Assembly: GCA_032988165.1 (NCBI GenBank)
Contig: JANTQF010000050.1
Location: 62,001-126,000 of the forward strand
DNA: 64,000 bases
Source: Emmonsiellopsis sp. PD_33
Taxonomy: Eukaryota; Ascomycota; Eurotiomycetes; Onygenales; Ajellomycetaceae
Reading direction: 5' to 3'
Position 1 is the stretch's first letter. Each line of letters starts with the position of its first letter. The notes beneath the pieces were generated by a model. That model was not told the origin of the DNA and made no database searches. It was given only the letters and a program-made list of their open reading frames with translations. Position numbers and translations under genes: made by a program. Below are positions 35,497 through 45,840 of this stretch, one piece after another.

Positions 35497-37779
35497 ATGC
35501 CCCCACTACCCGGTTTCACCAATAACCCACTACAGACACGCTCCGACCTTCTCAAGGCGGCCGTGGCCTTACTCAAGCCTCTCACGCAGTACCGCTCCCC
35601 CGCCAACGCGCGCATAAAAATCGCAACAGACACCGCAGCCGGCTTCGACGAGGTCGCGGCACAGCTTGAGGGTTTCGCACGGCCGCTATGGGCCGTTGCT
35701 AGCCTCCTAAATGACGAAGAAGGAGAAGAGATTGGTGTAAATTCATGGATTGAAGGGATAATAGCCGGTACGGATCCGGATTCGGAGGAATATTGGGGAG
35801 ATGTGGGCGATTTCGACCAGCGGATGGTGGAGATGGAGTCTATAGCGTACGCACTTCTCGCCGCACCGGGATTCCAGGCACGGTTGAAGACGAACGGGGA
35901 AGTTTGGGAGAGGGTGGAGAGATGGCTGGATCAGATTAATGGGAGGAAGATGCCTCAGACGAACTGGTTGTGGTTTAGGGTGCTGGTTAATCTGGCGCTG
36001 GGGGTGACGGTAGACGAGGACAGTGTTAGGGGACGCATTGTGGCAGCGGATCTTGAGACGTTGGACTCCTTTGATATTGGAGAGGGGTGGAGTAGTGATG
36101 GGCTGTGGGGTGAGGAGCGGAAACAGGCAGATTATTACTCTGGTAGTTTTGCCATTCAGTTCGCGAGGATGCTTTATGTCAAATTTATAGAGGGGAGAGG
36201 GGAGGGTTTCAGGGACAAGCTGAGGATCGAGAGGTTTAAGCGGGATGCTAGATATTTTGCCTCTGGATTCTGGCGCTTTTTCGATATTGATGGTGAGAGC
36301 TATCTAGTTCAACGTTTGACATGTTTATCCCGAGAATAGTGGCTGCAGTGTATCCGTACTAACATCGACTTTCATACAGGAGCGGCAATCCCGTTTGGAC
36401 GAAGCCAGACATACAGATTCGCATTTGCCGCATTCTGGGCTGTTGTTGCTGTGACGGGCTTGCAGCTTGACGCGCCCCTGGATAAAGCCGGCGTCATCAA
36501 GGGTCTTCTGCTCCGTCATCTTCGCTGGTGGGCCAAGTTCCCCGGCATCTTCAACACGGACGGAACGCTGAATATCGGCTACGTCTATCCGAACATGTAT
36601 ATGAGCGAGGACTACAACTCTCCACAGTCAGTCTACTGGTGTCTCAAGAGCTTCATTGTCCTTTCACTTGCCGAAAACCATCCGTTCTGGACCTCAGAGG
36701 AACTGCCCCATCCCCTCGACCTTTCCAAGGGGATGAGCCCACAGCTAGACGAAGTGACTCTTCTCCGGGCCCCGAGACAGATCTTGTGCAACGGCCGCGC
36801 TCATCACTTCATGCTCAGTTCCGGCCAGTCAACCAGGAAACACCACAGGGCGCGGGAGGCCAAATATGGGAAAATGGCATACTCATCCGCGTTCGCATTC
36901 AGTGTTCCAACGGGACGACTCCTCGAGCAGTTGGCTCCGGATAGCACGCTGAGCGTCAGTCTGGATGGTGGTGAGACGTGGGACACGCGGTGGGAGCCTT
37001 TTGATGCTAGACCACAATCCGTGCTGTTCGTCGATAGTATGCAGGGCACCAAGCGGGGAAGTGTACCAGCTCTGGTCAGTACTTGGAAGCCTAAAGGGAC
37101 AGCCAACCATCTCCGGATTGTAACAACGTTGATTCCCTCACTGGAGCCGTGGGCGGGCTGGCATTTCCGCATACATAGGGTGGAGTGGGCTCCCACAGCT
37201 CTTTCGCATGTACTGCAACTTGTGGATGCAGGATTTGCCATATTTGGGCAAACTCGCAAGGGAATGCTGTTGCCGCAGCTGCAGCATGGGGTGGCCGACG
37301 ATGAAAGTCAACCGCAAAGTGGAGGGGCTGTAGAGGGATGGTATAAGAACGGAGAACCTGAAAATAGTAGTTGCTTGATCCTATCTAATGGGGGTGCGAG
37401 CGGCGTCTTTGATCTTACTCCTACCATGGCAGTCCAGAGTACACCTATTACCGGCTCGATTGGTGTGGAAAAGATGATTCAAGTGACAAAGAGCTCAGCA
37501 ACAGCCGTGCGACCTGATGCAAATACAAACCTGATTGCGCAGAGGACGCTGATACCAATAGTTCAACACTGCCTGGGACAGGACTCGCCTGGTGGCCGAC
37601 ATGGAAGTGGGTGTGAGATGGAGTCATTGTTTCTAGCAACGGGAATCTTTGCTGTTGCGAAATCATCCCGCATGGACCAGAGCGAGATTCACAGGCTGTG
37701 GTCAAGAAGACCGGAAGTAGAAGTGATGCTAATGGCAGGAGGAGGGGTCAGGGCGACATTGGTATTGCAGGAGGAATAG
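35497..37779 (+). CDS. DUF2264 family protein
   Basis: Two exons, 35497-36292 and 36380-37779, joined by an 87-nt intron (GTGAGA...ACAG), 731 residues. The N-terminal two thirds match the DUF2264 (PF10022) pattern as I know it: KPLTQYRSPANARIKI near the start, a WLDQINGRKMPQTNWLWFR segment, DYYSGSFAIQFARMLY, AAIPFGRSQTYRFAFAAFWA (split by the intron) and NSPQSVYWCLKSFIVLSLAE. The first part is probably an alpha/alpha toroid like those of polysaccharide-active enzymes; the C-terminal 250 residues look beta-rich. There is no signal peptide. The family's activity is not established. The nearby GH88 and transporter suggest a job on uronide-containing oligosaccharides, which is inference. Confidence 0.85.
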
Positions 37780-39541
37780 AATAAGAGTAGGGTTGAATCC
37801 TTGCCATCTAATGAATGACCTCAATTTTTCACTCTATAAGTTGTAATAAATACATGTTTCCATAATTAAAGAGAGAGTTACAACACCCTCCCCCCCTATC
37901 CCCCTTACTTTCAAGTTCCTACCACCCTACTAACCCCCTTCTTTCCCCCTATTACCCCTATTAATTACTCCCACTCCCTTCCCGCTACCAGTTCCATTCC
38001 CACTAACCTTTCCCCTGTCCAATTCTTCTCCAGGCCACATTAATGCCTGCCAGGTTCTGCGAATGTTGGACTCCTCCATCTTGGCGACAAGTAGATGCTT
38101 ACATAAGTGGATCCCGCTCGGGTAACAGCCGGCCTCTGATTGGCTGGAGATGGCCGGCTAAAGGAAGTTCGGCTGTAATTTACCGGAACCGGGAGGCAGA
38201 ATAGCCGGACAACACCCCTCCATGAATAGCCAGATGGTTATTATTATGCCCGCCAGTGAACATAGGGCTAGATAAGGCTGTGGTTAAAGGCGTCTAGAAT
38301 AGCAGGAGGCGGCTATTTGAAAATTTCCAGCTTTTAACCCAACAAATATATATATAATCAGCACGAACGACGACGAAAAAGCCATCCGCCACACTCCTAT
38401 CTACCCTCCATTTCCATCCCATTCCATTCCACTTTTTTTGCTTCCCACCCAGCTCCATATTAATTCCCTGACACGCCCCTTTTTTTTTCCTTCTTCTGTT
38501 TGTCTCCAAACTCTATGCCCCTCTCCCTTGCAATCGTGCCCACAACTCCCCCTCGATTTCCCTGTCACTGCGAGAATTCCACAAAAAAATACAAAAACCC
38601 GGAGCAAAAAGCTGGGGGTGGACGAAAAAGAACGGGGGGCCCCGGGGTGTCAAAGTGTCGGAATCATAACAAGAAAGCAATTGAACTTGATACAAGACAA
38701 GTAGTACGTTATCCATTTGCCTGCATAGAACAAAATGCTGTGTGTATCAGTCTATGGGTACACCGTCTTCCCAATTAGGAACCGTGATGATTCCTCCAGG
38801 CCGGCGTCCCTTGGCCGGAGTGACATCATAGTCAAGAACAACGTACTGTGGGCCACCGAACCTTGGAAAAAGAGGGTCAAGCTGATGCGACGCGCCATTT
38901 TTTGTTTTCGTGATGCTGCTGGGCGCTGGGTCCTGCGTTCAGGGAGCTGGGATGTTTTGCCTTTGCTAGGCGGAGAGAGGGAGGTTTGATTGGTTTAGCT
39001 GGCTGTGAGGCACGTCGACAAGAGAGGGTATTGGATAGCAGTGGAGGGAAGAGGTGGGTATAAGTGCGTTTTATCTTTTCGTGGATATGGAGAATATATG
39101 GAGCTTTGTTCCTCAGTTCGGGCGTTCCTTGTAGGTATAGTTCGGGAACTCAAATATCTGTTTGCGTAGTTTCTGGTAAACCAGTGGTTAGTAGCGGTGG
39201 TGGTATTAGGTACAGTAGGATCCGAAGAGGCAAAAAAAGGGGAACATCCAAGAAAGTAATTCGTTCAAATTAATAAGGAGCAGGGGCTGTGTGAACGATG
39301 GCGGGGGGAGGGGTAGGTAGAAAGCGGGTATATAAATCCCCTCCCCCAGGCCTTCACCTTCAATCCCATCTTTTCCCATCACATTCCACTTTTCCTCACC
39401 CATCCCCCCATATATTCCATTCCCACGCTCAGCAAAAAGCCAACTCTAAAGAGCCTCTCATCTCCTCTCCTCCATAAACCAAAACCAAACTACCACACCG
39501 CCACCTCCCAAAACCCCAACCCAAACAACAACAAAACAAAA
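37780..39541. promoter_or_regulatory. Upstream region of the RpiB-like gene
   Basis: About 1.76 kb without a supportable gene. A TATAAAT box at about 39331-39337 is preceded by G-rich DNA. Upstream, GCCGGC occurs at 38128-38133 and 38153-38158, with further CCGG words near 38183-38190 and 38202-38206. C-rich and T-rich runs fill 37880-37990 and 38410-38530. Confidence 0.5.
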
Positions 39542-40021
39542 ATGGCCTCCCTCCCCCCCCTCCGCATCGTCATGGCCTGCGACGACGCCGGCGTCGGCTA
39601 CAAAGACATCCTCAAAGCACACCTCTCTTCCAACCCCCTCGTCGCCTCCATCACCGACGTCGGCGTCCCCGCCTCCACCGACAAGACCGCCTACCCGCAC
39701 GTCGCCGTGCAGGCCGCCCAACTAGTCAAAGAAGGAAAAGCGGACCGCGCCCTTCTAATCTGCGGTACGGGCCTGGGTGTGGCCATCGCCGCGAACAAGG
39801 TTGCGGGTATCAGAGCCGTCACTGCCCACGATCCGTTCAGCGTGGAGAGATCGGTGCTCAGCAATGATGCGCAGGTGCTGTGTATGGGCCAGCGGGTGAT
39901 TGGGATTGAGCTGGCGAAGAAGTTGGCCGCTGAGTGGTTGACGTATCGGTTTGATAGTGGGAGTGCGAGTGCGGCGAAGGTTAAGGTTATTGGGGAGTAT
40001 GAGGAAAAGTTTGGATGTTAA
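39542..40021 (+). CDS. RpiB/LacAB-family sugar isomerase
   Basis: Single exon, 159 residues, start in a good context (ACAAAAATGGCC). The protein is a complete RpiB-type isomerase: N-terminal ACDDAGVGYKDILKAHL, YPHVAVQAAQLV, the active-site loop ALLICGTGLGVAIAANK with the catalytic-type Cys74, and a VLCMGQRVIGIELAKKLAAE helix. Against bacterial ribose-5-phosphate isomerase B, three positions differ: SDHAG is CDDAG (His to Asp15), YPD is YPH (His53), and the S-R-x-H-N-D motif is S-V-L-S-N-D (His to Ser107). The histidines are tied to phosphate binding and ring opening in the bacterial enzymes, so ribose 5-phosphate may not be the substrate. D-erythrulose-4-phosphate (DerI-like) or a deoxy-keto-uronate (DhuI-like) are alternatives. 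It is cytosolic, with no targeting signal. Confidence 0.9.
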   Translation: MASLPPLRIVMACDDAGVGYKDILKAHLSSNPLVASITDVGVPASTDKTAYPHVAVQAAQLVKEGKADRALLICGTGLGVAIAANKVAGIRAVTAHDPFSVERSVLSNDAQVLCMGQRVIGIELAKKLAAEWLTYRFDSGSASAAKVKVIGEYEEKFGC

Positions 40022-40467
40022 AGAGATGGATTTGGTTGTTTTGAGTGGGGGTTCTACTTGATATTTTACTTTACCTTTTTTTTTTCGGCCCTTTTTGAGC
40101 GGCGATTGAATCCTTTTTTTATACCAATTTGTTGAGATGGGGAGGGGACTTTCTCATGTTATGATTCTTTTTTATGTATATAGACGAAACAGTCATGGCT
40201 CCCGCGCAAGTGCTTCAATCTGCCGCTTGAAGGACAGACCTGGCATTTCGCCACGATCAACACGACAGATATCAAATAGGAAATATAGAATTGTTATTTC
40301 CGAAAATATCTTTTAATATGTGCATTTGTTTATTTGTTTTTTGCATGATCCCGATGGTCAAGATATACATACACTCTTCTATCACTTTTTGACCAACACC
40401 CCCATAAGAAAGAACCAAAATATGCAGGAACGACAAAAGAAAGAAAGAAAAGAACGGAAGAGCCCGG
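40022..40467. other. Convergent spacer RpiB-like / DHODH
   Basis: 446 bp between two 3' ends, with T-rich runs near 40075-40090 and 40117-40121. No gene is seen. Confidence 0.6.
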
Positions 40468-42096
40468 TTACTTGTTCTCACCACTCTTCAAAGCCCGCAT
40501 CTCCTCCTTCATCCTAGTAATAGTCCCACTGCCTCCATAAACCAGTCCCGTATACAACATCGCCACAGAAGCCCCAGCATCCAACACCTTCGCCGCCTGT
40601 TCACCATTCGTAATCCCGCCAGAAGCAAAAATCACCTTTCGAGCCACAGGGGCGGAAGATACCGTATGTGACGTCACAGCCTCAGTCTTCTCATCAGAAG
40701 ATGGCGTGCTCTCAGGAACGTCAGAAACAAGCTGCTTGTCAAGTAGCGCCCGATATCTCGCGACAAGCGAGACCGTCCGCTCAAATAGGTGGGGACCGGA
40801 AAATCCGCCTGTCTCCTTTAGCGTGGCCTGCTCGCGCGCTGATAGTTTGTATCCGCTGGGGATCGGCTCGGGTCTTCTGTTTGTTGTGTTTCCGACGATA
40901 ACTCCGTCGACTCCAGAGGCCTGAACGGCGTCGCAGATCCCACTGATCTGCTCGTCCGAGTCCTCGTCGGGGGAGACTTTAACCATCACATATGGTTTGG
41001 TTTTGCGGTTGGTGCGCTGCGCAGCTTCGACTACGCTCGTTAATAACGCGGTCAGAGGCCCGGATTCTTGTAGCGTTCGGAGGCCAGGGGTATTCGGGCT
41101 GGAGACATTGACGACAAGGATATCCGCGTATTTTCCGAGACGGTCCACGCAGTAGACGTAGTCCTTTTTGACGGCCTCAATGTCCGTCTCTGGTGTAGCT
41201 TTGTTCTTCGCAACCTGGACAGCAAGGAACTTTCCATCGATAAGACTTCCTGGTGGGACACCAGCTTCCCCGTTGAGCACACGTTGCTCAGCGGCTTCGC
41301 TAGAACCAATTCCTATCTTATGTGCAAATTCGCGAACGCGCTGCTTAAGAGTTGCCGCCATGTGATCCGCGCCTTTGGAATTAAGTCCATAGCGATTGAT
41401 GAGAGCATTCTGCGAGACAATTCGGAATACTCGATTTTTGAGATTCCCTTCCTGCGGGAGAGGAACGACTCCGCCAACTTCGACGATCGCAGGTCCCAGA
41501 TCAAACAGGGGCCCGGGGATTTCCGCATCTTTATCAAGACCGCCAGATATTCCAATTGGGTTGGAGAGAGTATATCCAAACACCTAGTATCGAGAGTTAG
41601 AAATCTAGTTTGGGTAAAATGTATCTAGGGGTATTCTCACCTCGGTCACCAATTTCCCATCGCCATCAGGATTTCCCCTTTCTCTAGGGTGAAGGCCAAG
41701 CGGGTAGAGAGCCTTCAACATATCGACACCAGCATGATGGGCCTCCTCCGCATCGGGGTAGTACCATCGAATCAGGCGCGGAACAAGCCATTGATGGGCA
41801 CTAGCTCGCGTATCCGTCGCATAAAGATAACCGCCCCAAAGGACGAGGGCCACGGAAGTACCCAGGACAAATCTTTTCAACTTTTTGCCTGGCGCTCTTT
41901 TAGGAGCCGGGGCAGCAGCTTCGGTGGTCGAGGAAGCGTTGCGCGAGCCAAACCGCAGATTCGACCGGGGAATCGAGAGTTTCTGTCCGATATAAGGTCG
42001 GGAGCAACATGGTCGGTGTAGGACAGCGCCGCGAGATATAGCTCCGAGGTTCACGAGCAGTGACCTCGAAGGCGAGACATTGCTACCGAGAGGCAT
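40468..42096 (-). CDS. Mitochondrial dihydroorotate dehydrogenase (class 2)
   Basis: Two exons, 42096-41641 and 41583-40468, joined by a 57-nt intron (GTGAGA...ACTAG), 523 residues. It oxidises dihydroorotate to orotate with ubiquinone as acceptor, the fourth step of pyrimidine synthesis, at the inner mitochondrial membrane. The N terminus is Arg/Ser-rich and basic (import signal), followed by one membrane helix (FVLGTSVALVLWGGYLYA). The catalytic domain has NPIGISGGLDKDAE, NRYGLNSKGAD, the class 2 active-site motif VNVSSPNTPGLR, and the FMN-phosphate loops FASGGITNGEQA and AMLYTGLVYGG. A low-complexity loop (near STPSSDEKTEAVTSHT) interrupts the barrel late in the sequence, as in other filamentous fungi. 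Confidence 0.95.
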
Positions 42097-43332
42097 TGTA
42101 TAAGATAATTAGGAAATATTAATTATCAATTTGCCATCAAGGAGAATATTGTCATCCGAATGTAACCCAACTACTCCATGTGAGGTTAATATTTTGGTCT
42201 TCAAGTTAAACATGATAGCACACATCAGATTCAGAAAGGAGCGACAATGATGAGACAGCATTTTAGGTAACAAAAATCATATAAATACATCCACTCCTCA
42301 AACAAAAGCCTAGCAACCCCCACGTTGAACATGGCAACCGAGCTGATGAATATTTGATGGTTCCAAAGATAGGACCGGGGGGACAAACAACACCGCATTG
42401 AAGTGCAAACAAAATGTACCAGCATCAATGGACACACAAAGTATATAGGAAATGAATAGACTTACATGATCTCTAATACAATCCAGTTCCCGGCTCGAAT
42501 TGGGGCCGCAATGCCTATTATCGCAAAGTGCGTTGCGAGACTTGGTCAATGTTGGAAGTCAATATTTGCGGGCCGCCATGAGGTCAGCGAATCGGCCTCG
42601 GATATATTTTCTGCCGAGGCCAATCCTATGCTTAGTCACATATCAGCCCGCCTTCCCCTCAAGCCCAACGACAGTGCACATGAAACCATCGCATTCAGTG
42701 AAATGGGACCTCTGATGAAAGGAAGAATCATGCATCCGACTGTCTATCAGAAGACAGAAACAATATCAAAGCTAAACCACTCCAGACTCTTCCCAAATGA
42801 CCTCGCTTCACCCCCCGCAGTAACGCAGAAGAGGAAGATGAAGCTCCGAGAGCAGCTCCATTATGCTCAGAAGCGCAGAGCTTTACTACTATTGACTAGG
42901 TTTCTGAGTCAATGAAAAACATTTCAAGATCCCCCCCGCCTTTAACTACTGGTATCCATCTCGATCTTCTGCAAAAGTTCTGAATTATCAAGCGTGCAGG
43001 ATGGTATTGAGCCACGCGTGACCTGGGGGCTTTATCGCCTGGTTTCTGTGCGTATCAATAGTCTCGGATGGGTACTACGGCGGCAAAATGGCATTTCAAG
43101 CGTCTTTGCAGTGTAAGGCGGACGGACAATGGGGAGGATAATGGGCGGACCCGTAACTTGAGTAATTGCCCTGCGATACCCAGTCCAAGGCTACATAATT
43201 TCTGAGCTTCCGGTGGCTATCAGATATGGAGCTCACGACCTCCCCGAGTACACTTTACAGGGAGAATTATGTTCTCGAATCACTAGTTGTACGAAAAAGA
43301 ACCAGAATGGTTAAGTTAACAGAAATCATAAA
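42097..43332. other. Spacer upstream of DHODH
   Basis: This contains the DHODH promoter. A plus-strand frame at 42466-42915 (149 codons) is open but has no recognisable motif, so I do not call it. The rest is AT-rich. Confidence 0.45.
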
Positions 43333-43963
43333 CTATTTATAGATAAAGCTAACATTAAGGAACTGCTCCAAGCTCCCGGAATCATCAGTAAAGTCCTCGA
43401 CAGTTTCGGCCCTCTCATGGCCCGTCATCGAAGCGCGTATAACGCCCACATCCAAATTAAAAAGAGTGGTAAATAACTCAGCGGTGAACTCAGGCATCGG
43501 ATATTGGCAAAACACCAAGAGTCCTTGATGCTGCGTGACAACGACATGGTTGATGATGGCCAGGACGTATGGGAACTTTGGAGACAGGCGACACAAGAGA
43601 GCAGCGGCCAATGAACGGTCCGCAGGAATGAACGGTATGGAATTGTCTCGGATAACCCTGGACAGGAACCAAAGGGCTCCACCGTTGGCTTTCTGCCTCC
43701 ATTTCGCGATGTCGGCGGCCAGGCTGCCTTCATTCTTTGCAGATGTAGAATTAAATAATCGGGATAAGCAAAGAGAGAAGGAGGCACGGCGGAGTTGCCG
43801 ATACACTGACATGTCAAACTTCCCCGCGGATGATAGATCAAGGTTGTCGTCCATATTTGATTCAGTACCAGGGGTGCTTTTCTTGGTGTTTAATCCCGGA
43901 GCAAGCTTGCTATGGGTGGAATGAGAAAGCGGGGTACACCAAGGTAACCGGCAAAATTTATAG
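43333..43963 (-). pseudogene. SNF2 helicase C-terminal fragment
   Basis: An open minus-strand frame; the first in-frame ATG is 43854, but coding-like sequence extends up to about 43963. The end resembles helicase motifs IV-Va of SNF2 ATPases: QGLLVFCQYPMPEFTAELF, then LDVGVIRASMTGHERAETV and a DFTDD segment. It then stops after about 15 unrelated residues. The ATP-binding half (motifs I-III, DEAH box) and motif VI are absent, and I find no downstream exon that restores them. A free-standing gene seems unlikely. It is best read as the relic of a larger SNF2-family gene, perhaps together with the fragment just upstream. Confidence 0.6.
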
Positions 43964-43965
43964 CC

Positions 43966-44638
43966 CTATAGTTCCTGCTGATACTTCTGGTGGGCCGCAG
44001 CGGCCTTCATCTTCCACCCTTCCCGTTCGAGCGGTTCCGCGTTTATTGTGCTGCGCAGACAGCGAGAAAAGTGCCTAAATGAGTCTTCTGCTTTTTTCGG
44101 GATCGCATGTTCATGCAGGAGGAGATCTGCGTGTTGCTGGAGTGTGTTGATGGTCGACTCGTTACTTGATTCCACTGTATGAGATGCTCAGTAACTGTCT
44201 TTACATTTAGCGAGCAGTGTCAATTAAAATACTTACTCAGAATTTGGGCATCGGTTGGAGGAATTCCGTAGAGTTGTTCGAAACACTCGTCGTCAGTCCG
44301 GATTCCTTCTAATTCAAGGCACGCTTCATGGGCTAGCTTGTTTCCAATTTGGATCTCCGCGTCTGCGTTAGTCCTTGAATTCCCGTTTCGCTTGTTATAC
44401 TAGGTAAATAGACGATTTCGGATCCGTAACGCTGACTTCATGTGTTGCCTAAAAGCTTTGTGTTCCCTGTTCTCTTTAATGAGGTGCTCCATCCGTATGG
44501 GTTGTTACTCGACATCGTGACGTATCCCCTCCAAGGCCGCCAGTAATGACCGTCCCTCAGGATTGCAGACGGTTTGAACGCCTTGACAATTTCAAAACTC
44601 AGGCATTTCGGTTTCAGCGGTAGCGGTCTCCGAAACAC
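43966..44638 (-). pseudogene. Broken hypothetical gene upstream of the SNF2 fragment
   Basis: On the minus strand one frame reads from 44638 through GHYWRPWRGYVTMSSNNPYG, meets a TGA near 44421, continues as SQRYGSEIVYLP, then crosses a 38-nt GTATAA...CTAACGCAG gap into AEIQIGNKLAHEACLELEG and LYGIPPTDAQI. A second intron (GTAAGT...ATACAG, roughly 44238-44177) leads to a 69-residue end (MESSNESTINTLQQ...). No domain is recognised. The in-frame stop without a good intron around it suggests a decayed gene. An alternative is a short functional gene whose first exon I have misread. Confidence 0.4.
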
Positions 44639-44640
44639 GT

Positions 44641-45840
44641 GCTCTTAGTTCCATAGAGGGATCGATACTAATAATAGTTTTGGTGACAACAACCTCAAGC
44701 CAGGCCTGTTAACTATATCATTAGCAAGCATCAGTTATTACTTTAAATGATAACCAAACAAAACAAAGAACATATCATGGTGAAGATAACCCAAGTAGGA
44801 AATTGATGCGGGAAGACGGTGGAATAAATGGTGTCAAATGGTGTCAAATGGTGGGATTCAGTTACAAGAAGAAAGAGAACGGAGCTCCTTCTGGTTGGAG
44901 TTGCTTTGGGAAGAAGTGGTGAGAAGATGGAGATGAAGAAGTTCGATGTAACCTCTAGTTACTAGTAGTATTCGTGAATTTGATATCAAGATCAGGGTGA
45001 ATGTGAGGTGAATGTTCCCCACGATTCGCGGGGCAGCCCCACCCGGCTAGCTCCGAAGTCAGGGCTCCGCTTCCGAGATTTTCTCGACCCGGGCTGACCT
45101 CAACCATCGCGGTCGATATCGCCGCCAGCCCGAATCAACAACCGCCACCGCTCCAACCGCCCATACCGACGTCTGTTTACCTGCTTTGCCATATCCTGAT
45201 ATCGTCCGGGTTCGCTATCTTGACCTTCCCCTCATATTGCCGCCAGCAACCAGCCCGATAGTGGAGTATCCACCCATCGCATCGAAGCTACATTTCCGAC
45301 GAAACTCTTCATAACGGGCAATACCCGAACTAAACGCTATCCAACTCCTTCGCAGCGGCTCTCCTTCATTGCGCTCACTATTGCCCGGAATATTGACGGA
45401 TATCTGTTCACCTTCTACCTCGGGGCCGTGTTTGACCACCAAAATCACGACCCTCTCTTGATCGCAAGCCCCAAGCTCCTCCTATCCCGAAAGGCGACGG
45501 GTACCCCTCCTACCCCACGTCGCAAACCTGGGGGAGATATAAAAGCGGGAAAACACAATTCATTTCGATATTCTGGTAATTTCTCCTATTGCTGTTAACC
45601 CTTGGCTGGGTTAGGATCGGAAACCATCCAGGCAACTTCTAGATAAGAGTATGTCAGCCACATGCAGACACCACTGAGGATGATATAATCGCTCCCATAG
45701 CCGTCCCCGTTCTCCTTTGGGCCCGAACTCATACCTCTTCGCATCTTTGTTTAGAGTACCTACAAGGAGCTATCAAGATAAATAGCTCCTCCACCCTCTC
45801 GTTCTTTTCCAGGACAAGTCAACATCAAAACATTGACGTC
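44641..45840. other. Spacer with short tandem repeat and GC-rich block
   Basis: Gene-free 1.2 kb. It is AT-rich to about 44990, then a GC-richer block (45020-45530) with interrupted open frames on the plus strand (PDIVRVRYLDLP..., stopped near 45314). The block may be an eroded gene or element, but nothing is identifiable. Confidence 0.4.
44826..44852 (+). repeat. 10-bp tandem repeat AATGGTGTCA
   Basis: About 2.7 copies of AATGGTGTCA in a row, the last ending in GGGA. It is a short, local repeat with no evident function. Confidence 0.8.

Noticed and set aside
42466..42915. 149-codon frame upstream of DHODH
   Set aside because: No domain, no splice partners and no typical leader. It could be real but nothing supports it.
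44415..44505. Short frame MEHLIKENREHKAF on the minus strand
   Set aside because: It ends after 30 codons and cannot be spliced in phase to the next coding-like exon; another frame fits the GTATAA donor better.
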